DNA of 64,000 bases, taken from Rhodoferax sp. Its GTDB lineage: Bacteria > Pseudomonadota > Gammaproteobacteria > Burkholderiales > Burkholderiaceae_C. How positions within the stretch are numbered: position 1 is the first letter of the stretch; the number at the start of each line of letters is the position of its first letter. The stretch is from NCBI GenBank assembly GCA_013791765.1, contig VMTC01000128.1, forward strand, positions 1 to 64,000, read 5' to 3'. A program made the position numbers and the translations under genes. Positions 17,032 to 26,134 of the stretch are shown in pieces. Under the pieces are notes generated by a model. That model saw nothing but the letters and a program-made list of their open reading frames with translations, did no database searches and was not told the origin of the DNA.

Positions 17032-18195
17032 TTACTTGCTATTGGGCACCTTGCCTTCAACGCCCTTGACGTAGAAGTTCAAGCCACCGAGAAACTTGTC
17101 ATCGGCGACCGTGTCCTTGTCGATCTGCACCTTGCCGGTGTTGTCAACAATGGGCCCCTTCCAGATGGCGAAACTGCCATCCGCCAGGCCCTTTTTGACT
17201 TCTTCCACACGCGCCTTGGTCTCGTCGGGCACGTCGTCAGCGATCGACACGAGATCAATCGCACCTTCTTTCACACCCCACCACGCGGCCGTCCCACCGG
17301 TCCAGGTGCCACCCAAAGCTTCCTGGGTCGCCTTGATGTAATACGGGCCCCAGTTGATCACCGCAGAGGCCAGATGCGCTTTGGGTCCGTAGGCCGTCAT
17401 GTCGGAGTCCCAGCCAAAGGCGCGCTTGCCCTTGGCCTCGGCGGTCTTGAGCACGGCAGGTGAGTCGGTGTTCTGGAATAGCACGTCAGCGCCGCCATTG
17501 ATCAGGCTGGTGGCAGCTTCGGTTTCTTTCGGTGGGTCAAACCATCCGTTCACCCACACCACTTTAGTCTTGACCTTGGGGTTGCTGCTTTGCGCACCGA
17601 GCGTGAAGCTGTTGATGTTGCGGATCACTTCCGGAATTGGGATGGAGGCCACCACACCCAGGGTATTGCTCTTGGTCATCTTGCCGGCAATCACGCCCGC
17701 CATGTAGGCGCCTTCGTAGGTGCGGCTGTCGTAGGTGCGCATGTTCTCAAGCTGTTTGTAGCCGGTGGCATGTTCAAACTTGACATCCTTGTTGTCGGCC
17801 GCAACTTTGAGCATGGGCTCCATGTAGCCAAAGGTGGTGCCAAAAATCAGCTTGTTGCCCTGCCCGGCCATGTCGCGCAGCACGCGCTCGGCGTCCGCCG
17901 ACTCGGGCACATTCTCGACAAAAGAAGTCTGGATCTTGTCGCCGAACTCGGCCTCCAAGGCCTTGCGGCCGTTGTCATGCGCAAAGGTCCAGCCGCCGTC
18001 GCCGACCGGGCCGACGTAGGCAAAGGCAATTTTCAAGGGCTCAGGCTTGGGTGCCGGCGCGGGCGCCGAAGCCACCGGTGCTGGTGCAGGAACGGGCGCG
18101 GGCTCTTCCTTTTTGCCGCAGCCGACCAAGGCAGCGGCGGCAACGGCGCTCAGGGCGGCGATTTTCAATGTTGAGCGTTTTTGCAGATCGGTCAT
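17032..18195 (-). CDS. BMP-family ABC transporter substrate-binding lipoprotein
   Basis: This 387-residue lipoprotein has a lipobox (ALVGCGKK, Cys near residue 26), a Pro/Ala-rich tether (about 30-50) and a BmpA/Med-type binding domain (IAFAYVGPVGDGGWTFAHDNGRK; TYEGAYMAGVIAG; AFGWDSDMTAYGP). Proteins of this family bind nucleosides or purines. It is the last gene of an operon with one ATPase and two permeases, so the complete importer is present. The exact ligand is not identifiable. Confidence 0.92.
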   Translation of the reverse strand: MTDLQKRSTLKIAALSAVAAAALVGCGKKEEPAPVPAPAPVASAPAPAPKPEPLKIAFAYVGPVGDGGWTFAHDNGRKALEAEFGDKIQTSFVENVPESADAERVLRDMAGQGNKLIFGTTFGYMEPMLKVAADNKDVKFEHATGYKQLENMRTYDSRTYEGAYMAGVIAGKMTKSNTLGVVASIPIPEVIRNINSFTLGAQSSNPKVKTKVVWVNGWFDPPKETEAATSLINGGADVLFQNTDSPAVLKTAEAKGKRAFGWDSDMTAYGPKAHLASAVINWGPYYIKATQEALGGTWTGGTAAWWGVKEGAIDLVSIADDVPDETKARVEEVKKGLADGSFAIWKGPIVDNTGKVQIDKDTVADDKFLGGLNFYVKGVEGKVPNSK

Positions 18196-18259
18196 GTCAA
18201 TTCTTTCTTTGGCGAAGTGGGTGACGGGTTAAAAAAGTCCGATTATGAACCGCGGAGCC

Positions 18260-19183
18260 TCACGAATCCGGGTAAAACGGTTTGCCGATCGAGGTGGGCA
18301 TGTTGATGCGAATCCACTGCGGGTTGCGCGAGATCAACGCCAGCACCACAATCGTTGACAGATAGGGCAACATGGTCAGGAACTGGCTGGGAACGTCCAC
18401 CCCGATGCCCTGCAAGTGAAACTGCAGCATGGTCACGCCGCCAAACAGATAGGCCCCCAGCAACACACGCGCCGGGCGCCAGGTGGCAAAAGTCGTCAAT
18501 GCCAAGGCGATCCAGCCCTTGCCCGCGACCATGCCTTCGACCCACAAAGGGGTGTAAACAATTGAGACGTAGGCGCCTGCCAAACCGCACATGGCGCCGC
18601 CCGCCACCACCGCCATCAGCCGGATGCGCCGCACCGGGTAGCCCAGGGCGTGCGCCGATGCCGGGTTTTCACCCACACTGCGCAAAATCAGCCCTGCACG
18701 GGTGCGGAACAAGAACCAGATCAGGCCCAGCGCGAAAAGAATGCTCAGGTAGACCAGCGGATGATGCCGAAACAAAGCCGGGCCAAACCAGGGAATGTCT
18801 GACAAATAGGGAACGGCAAAGCTGGGGCGCGCCGGCATCTTTTCCTGCACGTAGCCGATGCCGACAAAGGCTGAAAAGCCGGCACCAAACAAGCTCACCG
18901 CCAACCCGGTGGCATATTGGTTGGTATTGAGCCAGATCACCAGAACACCAAAAACAAACGCCAGCACCGCCCCCGCACTCATGCCGGCGGCAAAGCCGAG
19001 CCAGTCACTGCCTGAATAGACAACCGCCGCAAAACCGGCAATGGCCGCGCACAGCATCATGCCCTCGGCGCCCAGATTGACAATGCCCGCTTTTTCATTG
19101 ATCAGCAAGCCCAGCGACGCCAGCGCCAGCACGGTGCCAGCGTTCAGGGTGGCGGCCATCAGAAGTGCATAAGACTCCATCAT
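18260..19183 (-). CDS. ABC transporter permease (BMP-type, second permease)
   Basis: This 307-residue inner-membrane permease of the BPD_transp_2 family has about eight hydrophobic segments and the family region LINEKAGIVNLGAEGMMLCAAIAGF. It resembles the smaller permease of nucleoside ABC importers. It overlaps the upstream permease by four bases and is followed by the binding protein after 64 bp. Confidence 0.9.
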   Translation of the reverse strand: MMESYALLMAATLNAGTVLALASLGLLINEKAGIVNLGAEGMMLCAAIAGFAAVVYSGSDWLGFAAGMSAGAVLAFVFGVLVIWLNTNQYATGLAVSLFGAGFSAFVGIGYVQEKMPARPSFAVPYLSDIPWFGPALFRHHPLVYLSILFALGLIWFLFRTRAGLILRSVGENPASAHALGYPVRRIRLMAVVAGGAMCGLAGAYVSIVYTPLWVEGMVAGKGWIALALTTFATWRPARVLLGAYLFGGVTMLQFHLQGIGVDVPSQFLTMLPYLSTIVVLALISRNPQWIRINMPTSIGKPFYPDS

Positions 19184-20235
19184 TTACCCCACTTCAGTCG
19201 GTAATTCACCAGCGTGTCGCATGCCAGCAAGGTGAATAACAACAAGCCCTGAAACACGCCGGTGAGCGACTTGGGCAGGCCCAGGCGCGACTGCGCGAGT
19301 TCACCACCGATGTAGAACATGCTCATCAAAATCGCCGAGAACACCATCCCCACAGGATGCAGCCGCCCGACAAAGGCCACGATGATGGCCGCAAAGCCGT
19401 AACCGGCCGGCACATAGGGCGTCAACTGGCCCATGGGCCCCGCCACTTCCAGCGCACCGGCCAGCCCGGCCGTGCCGCCCGACACCAGCAAGGCCACCCA
19501 CAGCGCGCGGCGCGACGAAAACCCGGCATAACGGGCTGCCGCCGGGGCCAGCCCACCCACCTGCTGCGCAAAACCCGCGCGGGTGCGAAACAGGAATATC
19601 CAGGTGGCGAGCACGCCCGCCAACGCCAGAAACACACCAATGCTGACGCGCGAGCCGTCAAATAAGCGTGGGATGCGCGTGACCAGTTCAAAATTCTTGC
19701 TCTGCGGAAAGTTGTAGCCCTGCGGGTCTTTCCAGGGGCCCGACACCACAAAACTCAAGACCTGCACCGCCACATACACCAGCATCAGACTCACCAGAAT
19801 CTCGTTGGCGTTGAAGCGATCCCGCAACCAGGCCGTGATGCCGGCCCAGAACATGCCGCCCAAGACGCCCGCCAGCAGGATCGGCAGCACAATCCAGCGG
19901 CCCGTGCTCTGGTCGGCCAGCAACGCCACGCCGCTGGCGGCGATGGCGCCCAGCACATACTGCCCTTCAGCGCCAATATTCCAGACATTGGAGCGAAAAC
20001 AAACCGCCAGGCCGAGCGCAATCAGCAGCAAAGGCGTGGCCTTGACGGCCAACTCACCCAGGGCGTAAGGGCTGCGGATCGGCTCCCAGAAAAAGACGCT
20101 GAGCGCTTTGAGCGGGTCTTGGCCCAAGGCCGTGAACATCAGGACACCGATCATGACAGTCACCAGCAAGGCCAGCACGGGCGAGCCATAGCTCCACAGC
20201 GCCGAAGGTTGCGGCCTGGCTTCAAGCCGCAACAT
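19180..20235 (-). CDS. ABC transporter permease (BMP-type, first permease)
   Basis: This 351-residue permease of the BPD_transp_2 family has segments such as SPVLALLVTVMIGVLMFTAL, VWNIGAEGQYVLGAIAASGVALL and the loop NANEILVSLMLVYVAVQ. The start MLRLEARPQPS at 20235 is chosen over the Met at 20265; it overlaps the ATPase stop by 14 bp. It forms the heterodimeric channel with the following permease. Confidence 0.88.
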   Translation of the reverse strand: MLRLEARPQPSALWSYGSPVLALLVTVMIGVLMFTALGQDPLKALSVFFWEPIRSPYALGELAVKATPLLLIALGLAVCFRSNVWNIGAEGQYVLGAIAASGVALLADQSTGRWIVLPILLAGVLGGMFWAGITAWLRDRFNANEILVSLMLVYVAVQVLSFVVSGPWKDPQGYNFPQSKNFELVTRIPRLFDGSRVSIGVFLALAGVLATWIFLFRTRAGFAQQVGGLAPAAARYAGFSSRRALWVALLVSGGTAGLAGALEVAGPMGQLTPYVPAGYGFAAIIVAFVGRLHPVGMVFSAILMSMFYIGGELAQSRLGLPKSLTGVFQGLLLFTLLACDTLVNYRLKWGK

Positions 20236-21757
20236 GCGCCACCCCCGTGCTATCCCACAAGCCACTCATCCACTCGCCCACTTTTTCCACGGTGGCCTGC
20301 GCAATCGGCAGCGAGGGTGACAGGCGGCCCTGGGCAATCACATGCAGGCGGTCACTGAGTTCAAACAACTCCTCCAGTTCTTCGCTCAGCACCAACACGG
20401 CGCAGCCGGCATCGCGCAACTCCATAATTTCGCCTCGAATCTGCGCTGCGGCTCCCACATCGACACCCCAGGTCGGTTGTGAGACGATAAATAATCTGGG
20501 GTTGGCATCAATTTCACGGCCGACGATGAATTTCTGCAAATTGCCGCCCGACAAAGAACGCGCTGCAGCGCGCGGGCCGCTGGCCTTGACGTTGAAGCGT
20601 TTGATGATGCCTGCTGCCTGTGCTTCAAGCTGCGCGACCCGGATCCAGCCCCCGCCCAGGTGCGGCAAGGCAATAGCCTCGTGGCGCGTGAGCAGCAGGT
20701 TGTGCGCCAAGCTGAGCGTGGGGACGGCGCCGCGGCCCAGGCGCTCTTCAGGCACAAAATGCAGACCCAGCTTGCGCCGCCCGCCTGGGTGCAGGCGCGA
20801 CACATCGACCTCACCCATCAGAATCGAGCCCGCCCTGGCGCGCACATCTTCGCCCGATAAGGCATAGAGCAACTCCTTCTGGCCGTTGCCGGACACGCCG
20901 GCAATACCCACGACTTCGCCGGCGCACACTTCCAGGTTGATGCCGTCCAGGCCCACGCCAAACTGGTCGGCACGGGCCAGCGTCAGGTCTTGAACCCGCA
21001 ACAGCGGTTCGCCCAGTTGGTGCTCGTGGCGCACCAGTTGGGGCAACTCGGCACCGATCATTAGGCGCGACAAGGAGGCATTGGTCTCCTGCGTGGGGTC
21101 GCACACGCCCGTGACCTTGCCGCCCAGCAAGACAGTGCAGACATGGCACAGTTCGCGAATTTCATGAAGCTTGTGGCTGATGTACAAGATGCTGCAGCCC
21201 TCGCTGGCGAGCTTCTTGAGCACTACAAACAGCTTTTCAACGGCTTGGGGTGTGAGCACCGAGGTCGGCTCATCGAGGATCAGCAGCTGCGGGTGGGTCA
21301 GCAGGGCGCGGATGATCTCCACGCGCTGCATTTCGCCCACGCTGAGCGTGTGCACGGGCCGCGCGGGGTCAATATCGAGCCCGTATTCTTGCGCCTTGGT
21401 GCTGATACTGTGCGTGACCTGCGCCAGGCTCAGATGCTTGCCCAGACCGAGCCAGACGTTCTCGGCCACGGTGATGGTGTCAAACAGACTGAAGTGCTGG
21501 AACACCATGCTGATGCCCAGCGCGCGTGCCTCTTGCGGGTTGCGGATGTGCACCGGGCGGCCATTGAACAGCATCGTGCCGGCATCGGCCTTGACCGCGC
21601 CATAGATGATTTTCATCAGGGTTGACTTGCCGGCGCCGTTTTCACCGAGAACCGCATGGATCTCGCCCGGCATGACGGTCAGCGCCACCTCGCTGTTGGC
21701 GACAACACCCGGATAGCTTTTGCAGATACCTGCAAGATGAAGTCGGGGAGGGGTCAT
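20222..21757 (-). CDS. ABC transporter ATPase, double-cassette (RbsA/nucleoside type)
   Basis: This 511-residue protein carries two ABC cassettes. The N-terminal one is complete: Walker A GENGAGKST, signature LSVGEMQRVEI, Walker B LLILDEPTS. The C-terminal one has a degenerate Walker A (GVSGNGQKE) but keeps SLSGGNLQKFIVGREI and a Walker-B-like segment (PRLFIVSQPTWGVD). This asymmetry is normal for RbsA/MglA/nucleoside-type ATPases. Together with the two permeases and the BMP lipoprotein it makes an importer, probably of nucleosides or purines. Confidence 0.92.
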   Translation of the reverse strand: MTPPRLHLAGICKSYPGVVANSEVALTVMPGEIHAVLGENGAGKSTLMKIIYGAVKADAGTMLFNGRPVHIRNPQEARALGISMVFQHFSLFDTITVAENVWLGLGKHLSLAQVTHSISTKAQEYGLDIDPARPVHTLSVGEMQRVEIIRALLTHPQLLILDEPTSVLTPQAVEKLFVVLKKLASEGCSILYISHKLHEIRELCHVCTVLLGGKVTGVCDPTQETNASLSRLMIGAELPQLVRHEHQLGEPLLRVQDLTLARADQFGVGLDGINLEVCAGEVVGIAGVSGNGQKELLYALSGEDVRARAGSILMGEVDVSRLHPGGRRKLGLHFVPEERLGRGAVPTLSLAHNLLLTRHEAIALPHLGGGWIRVAQLEAQAAGIIKRFNVKASGPRAAARSLSGGNLQKFIVGREIDANPRLFIVSQPTWGVDVGAAAQIRGEIMELRDAGCAVLVLSEELEELFELSDRLHVIAQGRLSPSLPIAQATVEKVGEWMSGLWDSTGVAHVAA

Positions 21758-21847
21758 TCTGCGGGTGATCTTGATATTTCCAGCCCGCTATTTTGCCTCA
21801 GCCTCAAAGCACAAAAACAACACCGTCAATTGGCCGACGATATTGCG

Positions 21848-22651
21848 TCAGCTTGCCAGGCGGGACAACAAGTCGCTGACGCGGCGCATCAGCCATTTGG
21901 GCGTGCTGCGCGAGGCCAGCACGGCGGCCTGATTGATGATGCCAGGCACACAAATGACGTCGCCCTTCATACAGGCTTCAAACCCCTGGCGCGCCACATC
22001 TTGCACGTCGCCAATCAGAAAGCCGGGCAACTGGTTCAATTGTGCGTTGCCCTGGGTGGCAGCCTGCAGCATCGGGGTGGCGGTGATGCCAGGGCACAGC
22101 GCGGTGATGCTCACGCCACTACCTTGCAGTTCCTGCGAGAGTGACTCGGTCAGGGACAACACGTAGGCCTTGCTGGCGGCGTAAGTGGCCAGCAGCGGCA
22201 CCGGCTGAAAGGCCGCAATCGAGGCCACGTTGAGCACGCGCCCGCTGCCCCGCTTGATCATCAAGGGCAAAAAGTGGGACATGATCGCAGTGAGGGCCGA
22301 GATGTTGAGATCAATGACGCCTTGGTGGTCAGCCGACTTCATTCGGACGAACGGCTGCTGCGCCAACACGCCGGCGCAATTGACCAGCACGTCGGGCAGG
22401 CGCCGGCGCGCCTTCAATGCTGTGGCCAGTTGATGCGTGCCATCAGGCAAAGTCAGGTCGAGCGGAACCACCTGCACGCGGCTCGGGTACTGCGCCTCGA
22501 TTTGGCGCGCGAGTGCCTGCAATTTGTCGGCACTGCGCGCGACCAGCACCAGATCGTGCTGAGCTTGCGCAAAGCAGTGACTCAGCGCTTCTCCGATGCC
22601 AGAGGAAGCACCCGTGATCAGCACGAGGGGGCGACGTTGGGTAGCGGGCAT
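21848..22651 (-). CDS. Short-chain dehydrogenase/reductase
   Basis: This 267-residue SDR has the Rossmann NAD(P) motif VLITGASSGIGEALS, NCAGV after strand 4, the catalytic Ser in LNVASIAAF and the YAASK catalytic Tyr/Lys pair. It ends in a longer C-terminal segment (PKWLMRRVSDLL) like the DltE/YqjQ group. The substrate is unknown. It lies 33 bp downstream of the SPOR-domain gene and may form an operon with it and the Crp/Fnr regulator. Confidence 0.88.
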   Translation of the reverse strand: MPATQRRPLVLITGASSGIGEALSHCFAQAQHDLVLVARSADKLQALARQIEAQYPSRVQVVPLDLTLPDGTHQLATALKARRRLPDVLVNCAGVLAQQPFVRMKSADHQGVIDLNISALTAIMSHFLPLMIKRGSGRVLNVASIAAFQPVPLLATYAASKAYVLSLTESLSQELQGSGVSITALCPGITATPMLQAATQGNAQLNQLPGFLIGDVQDVARQGFEACMKGDVICVPGIINQAAVLASRSTPKWLMRRVSDLLSRLAS

Positions 22652-22683
22652 GGCTAACTCTCCTGGGTTAGCGCGATGATGCG

Positions 22684-23736
22684 CTAAGGTTGAAACACCA
22701 CAGCGTCCAATTGCAGTGCTCGAATTTTCTCAGCCACGGCCTGCGCTTCGTGCTCACTGGCAAAGGGGCCGACACGCACGCGGGTGCGACCCTTGAGGGT
22801 TTGCCTGGAGGCCGGCAGACCTGCAGCCTGCAGCTTTGCGTAGGCAGCGCGCGCATTGGCTTCGATGGCAAACAAACCCACATTGATCAAGTAACGTTGC
22901 CCGGCCACTGACGACGCGCTCGAATTGGCAGGCGTGACGCTGGCCGCTGGCGCCGCCATTCTTGCCGTCGGCGGGTCGATCAGTTTGGCGCCTGCCGGGG
23001 CGGACACCGACGCGCTGGATGCGTGGGTTGGCGCAACAACTGGCGCTGGCCCGAGGGACTGCACTGGCGCTTCAAAGGGCAACCCATCGGCGGATGGACT
23101 GGTGCCCCTTGGCAATGGCGGCGCGAGCTGGCCCGAGGCAGCCTTTGTGACTGGGTTGACTGGCCGCGGGGTCGCGTCCGGCCACGCGGCATAAGTCAGC
23201 GCGGCAGCGCCGGCCAGTACCAGATTGATGGCGACCAGCCGGAGGAAGCGCTGACGGGTACTGGCCTGCTGGCTCAACCGCTGGCAAGCATCTTTCAGGG
23301 TCGGGCTGGCAGACAGTGCGGCGGCCATCTTCTGACGACTTCTGGCGTGAAAAATGGCATTGCCAAAAACCCCGGGCAGCACAGAGCCCAGCCCCCCACA
23401 CACTGCCAGCCAAGCCAGTTCAGCCGCCCCAGACCATTGGAACAGCACGCGACCCAGGCCGAACACCATCAACAGCAGCCCCAGGACGGCCCCGAGGTAG
23501 AGCACAGCGGCGACCCACAGGCGCCTGAATATCATCCAGTTCAGGGTGTACAGGCTGGCAGCCCAGTTCCAGCTCGGGCCGCCACGACCGGCGGCCTCAA
23601 AGCGGGCAAAGATGGGGACGTAATAGACTGCATTGATTGGCCCGATCGCGGCCCGATACAGTGCGTCGGTGGCACTCTCTGACGACCGATCAAGCGTGGT
23701 GGTGTCAGGGGGGGCAGGCGTGGCGGGGCTGGGCAT
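22684..23736 (-). CDS. DUF2628-like membrane protein with C-terminal SPOR domain
   Basis: This 350-residue protein has an N-terminal cytoplasmic/membrane part resembling DUF2628 (SWNWAASLYTLNWMIFRRLW, then two hydrophobic segments). A further membrane helix lies near residue 175 (LRLVAINLVLAGAAALTYAAW). A Pro/Ala/Ser-rich periplasmic linker (about 190-275) leads to a SPOR domain (YLINVGLFAIEANARAAYAKLQAAGL ... RVRVGPFASEHEAQAVAEKI). SPOR domains bind denuded septal peptidoglycan, so a division-site or cell-wall role is likely. It lies between the Crp/Fnr gene and the SDR with short gaps. Confidence 0.82.
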   Translation of the reverse strand: MPSPATPAPPDTTTLDRSSESATDALYRAAIGPINAVYYVPIFARFEAAGRGGPSWNWAASLYTLNWMIFRRLWVAAVLYLGAVLGLLLMVFGLGRVLFQWSGAAELAWLAVCGGLGSVLPGVFGNAIFHARSRQKMAAALSASPTLKDACQRLSQQASTRQRFLRLVAINLVLAGAAALTYAAWPDATPRPVNPVTKAASGQLAPPLPRGTSPSADGLPFEAPVQSLGPAPVVAPTHASSASVSAPAGAKLIDPPTARMAAPAASVTPANSSASSVAGQRYLINVGLFAIEANARAAYAKLQAAGLPASRQTLKGRTRVRVGPFASEHEAQAVAEKIRALQLDAVVFQP

Positions 23737-23769
23737 GCATTATTTTGGCACGGGTGGCGCCCGCTGCAG

Positions 23770-24393
23770 TCAGACGCCCGCCAGCAAACGCAGTCCGCCC
23801 GGGTCAACCAGATTCAAGGTGCGGCCCGAACCGCTGATCAGGCTGCGCTCACGCAGGTGCCGCAGCACGCGGGAAAAGGTCTCGGGCGCAATACCCAACT
23901 GGGCGGCCACAGAACGCTTGCGCTGCTGCAGCAGCACTGCCAGCACACCTCGGTCACCGGTCTGGGCATGCTGCAACAGCCACTCGGCACAGCGCGCCTC
24001 GGCATCCTTGGCCAGGCGGCTGATCGCCAATTCGGTTTGCTGGCGGTGCGCCTTGGCGACGTCATGCAGGACAGACTGGGCTGACATCGACATGGTAGAG
24101 AGCGAGCGCATAAAGTCAGCCACAGGCACGCGGCGCAAATAGACTTCAGTTTCGGCGACCGCGTCCACGGCATGCGGCAGGTTCAGCACGGCGGATGTCG
24201 CCTCCAGCCAGCAAGGGCCCTCGACTGCCCCGAGCTGATGCTCCATGACCGGCCCATCCTTGACGCCCAGAGCCACGCGGCCTGACTCGACATAGTTGAC
24301 CCACGGGGAGAGATCGGCGCGCTTGAGCAGAGGCTCACCCCGGGCAGCTATTTGGCGCTTGACAGCCCGGGCAATGGTATGGAGAGACAGCAT
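23770..24393 (-). CDS. Crp/Fnr-family transcriptional regulator
   Basis: This 207-residue protein has a shortened cyclic-nucleotide-like sensory half and a C-terminal winged helix of Crp type (RKRSVAAQLGIAPETFSRVLRHLRERSLI), whose recognition helix has E and SR residues typical of proteins binding TTGAT-like half-sites. The N-terminal cysteine cluster of true FNR is missing; only two isolated cysteines (GPCWLE, ARCAEW) are present. The ligand is unknown. A TTGAGGGAAATCAA box 36 bp upstream suggests autoregulation or control by another FNR protein. Confidence 0.85.
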   Translation of the reverse strand: MLSLHTIARAVKRQIAARGEPLLKRADLSPWVNYVESGRVALGVKDGPVMEHQLGAVEGPCWLEATSAVLNLPHAVDAVAETEVYLRRVPVADFMRSLSTMSMSAQSVLHDVAKAHRQQTELAISRLAKDAEARCAEWLLQHAQTGDRGVLAVLLQQRKRSVAAQLGIAPETFSRVLRHLRERSLISGSGRTLNLVDPGGLRLLAGV

Positions 24394-24428
24394 GGGCCCG
24401 ACTGTGCCGCGCCGTGCACCTGCTGATC

Positions 24429-24442
24429 TTGAGGGAAATCAA
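24429..24442. promoter_or_regulatory. FNR/Crp-type box upstream of the Crp/Fnr gene
   Basis: TTGAG-GGAA-ATCAA matches the FNR consensus TTGAT-n4-ATCAA with one mismatch and is centred about 43 bp before the regulator's start codon. Binding is inferred. Confidence 0.55.
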
Positions 24443-24545
24443 ACAACGACACTGAAACACGGCGGCGCTCAGCAAGCCAGGCGCACGGCTGTGGCGCCAG
24501 AGACAACCCACCCCCGTGTGAAGCTGCCAAGCGCCAGCGCACAAT

Positions 24546-24603
24546 TAGCTATATAAATAGTAGCTGCTAACGCTTATTTCATAAGGGCTAGAGCCAAATT
24601 TCT
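24546..24603 (-). repeat. Short repeat, copy 5 (upstream of livF end)
   Basis: Reverse orientation: AGTAGCTGCTAACGCTTATT followed by TCATAAGGGCTAGAGCCAAA. A near-consensus copy that shows both conserved halves and lies in the 243 bp gap between livF and the Crp/Fnr gene. Confidence 0.88.
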
Positions 24604-24636
24604 CTTAAAAACAAAAGAAAATCAGCGCCCTTGGGC

Positions 24637-25353
24637 CTACTCGCCCAGATAAGCGGCCCGCACTTTCGGGTCATGCAGCATGGTTTTGGCGTCGCCTGTC
24701 ATGGTGATCAGGCCCGACTCCATGACGTAACCCCGGTCGGCAATGCTCAAAGCACGACTGGCGTTTTGCTCGACCAGCAGCACCGTCACGCCTTGCGCGT
24801 AGACATCGCGCACCACTTCAAAAATCTTGTCCACCATGATGGGCGCCAGGCCCATGGACGGCTCGTCCATCAGCAGCACTTTGGGGCGGCTCATCAAGGC
24901 GCGGCCCATGGCCAGCATTTGCTGCTCGCCACCCGACAAGGTGCCCGCCAGTTGATCGCGGCGCTCCTTGAGGCGCGGGAAGATGGTGAACACCTTTTCC
25001 GTGTCAAGCAGGATTTCGGGCTTGTCGTCACGGATGTAGGCGCCCATCTGCAGATTCTCTGCAATGGTCATGCGGGTAAAAATACCGCGCCCCTCCGGCA
25101 CCATGGCCAGGCCCTGTCGCACCAGGTCCCACGGCCCCTGGCCGCGAATGCTCTTACCCAGGTACTCAATGTCGCCGTCGACGAACGGCAGGCTGCCTGT
25201 GATGGCCTTCATGGTGGTGGTTTTGCCAGCGCCATTGGAGCCAATCAAGGACACCAGCTCGCCTTCGTGCACTTCAAAGTCAATGCCTTTGACGGCCTGA
25301 ATGCCGCCGTACGAAACTTTGAGACCCGTTACTTTGAGAAGCGTTTTTGCCAT
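24637..25353 (-). CDS. livF: Branched-chain amino-acid ABC transporter ATPase LivF
   Basis: This 238-residue ATPase has Walker A GSNGAGKTTT, the Q-loop region VPEGRGIFTRMTIAENLQMGAY typical of LivF, signature LSGGEQQMLAMGRAL and Walker B VLLMDEPSMGL. The start MAKTLLKVTGLKVSYGG at 25353 has a good ribosome-binding site (CTGAGGAAAAAAAG). It is the last gene of livH-livM-livG-livF, 10 bp after livG. No substrate-binding protein (livJ) lies in the operon. Confidence 0.95.
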   Translation of the reverse strand: MAKTLLKVTGLKVSYGGIQAVKGIDFEVHEGELVSLIGSNGAGKTTTMKAITGSLPFVDGDIEYLGKSIRGQGPWDLVRQGLAMVPEGRGIFTRMTIAENLQMGAYIRDDKPEILLDTEKVFTIFPRLKERRDQLAGTLSGGEQQMLAMGRALMSRPKVLLMDEPSMGLAPIMVDKIFEVVRDVYAQGVTVLLVEQNASRALSIADRGYVMESGLITMTGDAKTMLHDPKVRAAYLGE

Positions 25354-25363
25354 CTTTTTTTCC

Positions 25364-26134
25364 TCAGTGGCCACTCGTGCCCAGATAGGCTTCAATGACT
25401 TTTTCATTTCGTTGCACATCGGCAGGCGTGCCTTCGGCAATCTGCTTGCCGTAGTCGAGCACCGTGACCCGGTCGCACAAGCCCATCACGAGCTTCACAT
25501 CGTGCTCAATCAGCAAGATGGTACGGTTGTCGTTGCGAATCTTGTCGATCAACTCGCGCAGCATCACCTTTTCGGTCGCATTCATGCCGGCGGCGGGTTC
25601 GTCAAGCGCAATCAATTGCGGGTCGGTCGCGAGCGCGCGGGCAATCTCCAGGCGACGCTGATCACCATAGCTCAGCGTGCGCGCCTTGTAATCGGCCAAC
25701 CTGGCAATGCCCACATAGTCCAGCAACTCGTGCGAGCGCTCGGCAATCCTAGCTTCTTCTCGCTTGAAACCCGGCGTGCGGAAAATGGCGCCGAGCAAGC
25801 CCGAATGCGTGCGCACATGGCGCCCGACCATCACATTCTCCAGCGCGGTCATCTCGGCAAACAGGCGAATGTTCTGAAAGGTGCGTGCAATGCCGGCCTT
25901 GGCAACCAGATGAACGGCGTTGGGCTGGTAGGTCTTTCCTGCGAGCTCAAAGCTCCCGCTGTCCGGCGTGTATAGGCCGGTCAGCACATTGAAAAATGTG
26001 GTCTTGCCCGCACCATTGGGACCGATCAGGCCGTAGACCTGACCGCGTTTGATCTGGATGCCGACATCGCTCAAGGCCTGCAGGCCACCGAAACGCTTGG
26101 ACACGTTGGCCACGTTGAGGACGGTAGCTGTCAT
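25364..26134 (-). CDS. livG: Branched-chain amino-acid ABC transporter ATPase LivG
   Basis: This 256-residue ATPase has Walker A GPNGAGKTTFFN, ARTFQNIRLFAEMTALENVMVG after the Q-loop, signature LSYGDQRRLEIARAL and Walker B LIALDEPAAGMN, all typical of LivG. The start at 26134 (MTATVLNVANVSKRFGG) overlaps the livM stop by four bases (ATGA), giving translational coupling. Confidence 0.95.
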   Translation of the reverse strand: MTATVLNVANVSKRFGGLQALSDVGIQIKRGQVYGLIGPNGAGKTTFFNVLTGLYTPDSGSFELAGKTYQPNAVHLVAKAGIARTFQNIRLFAEMTALENVMVGRHVRTHSGLLGAIFRTPGFKREEARIAERSHELLDYVGIARLADYKARTLSYGDQRRLEIARALATDPQLIALDEPAAGMNATEKVMLRELIDKIRNDNRTILLIEHDVKLVMGLCDRVTVLDYGKQIAEGTPADVQRNEKVIEAYLGTSGH

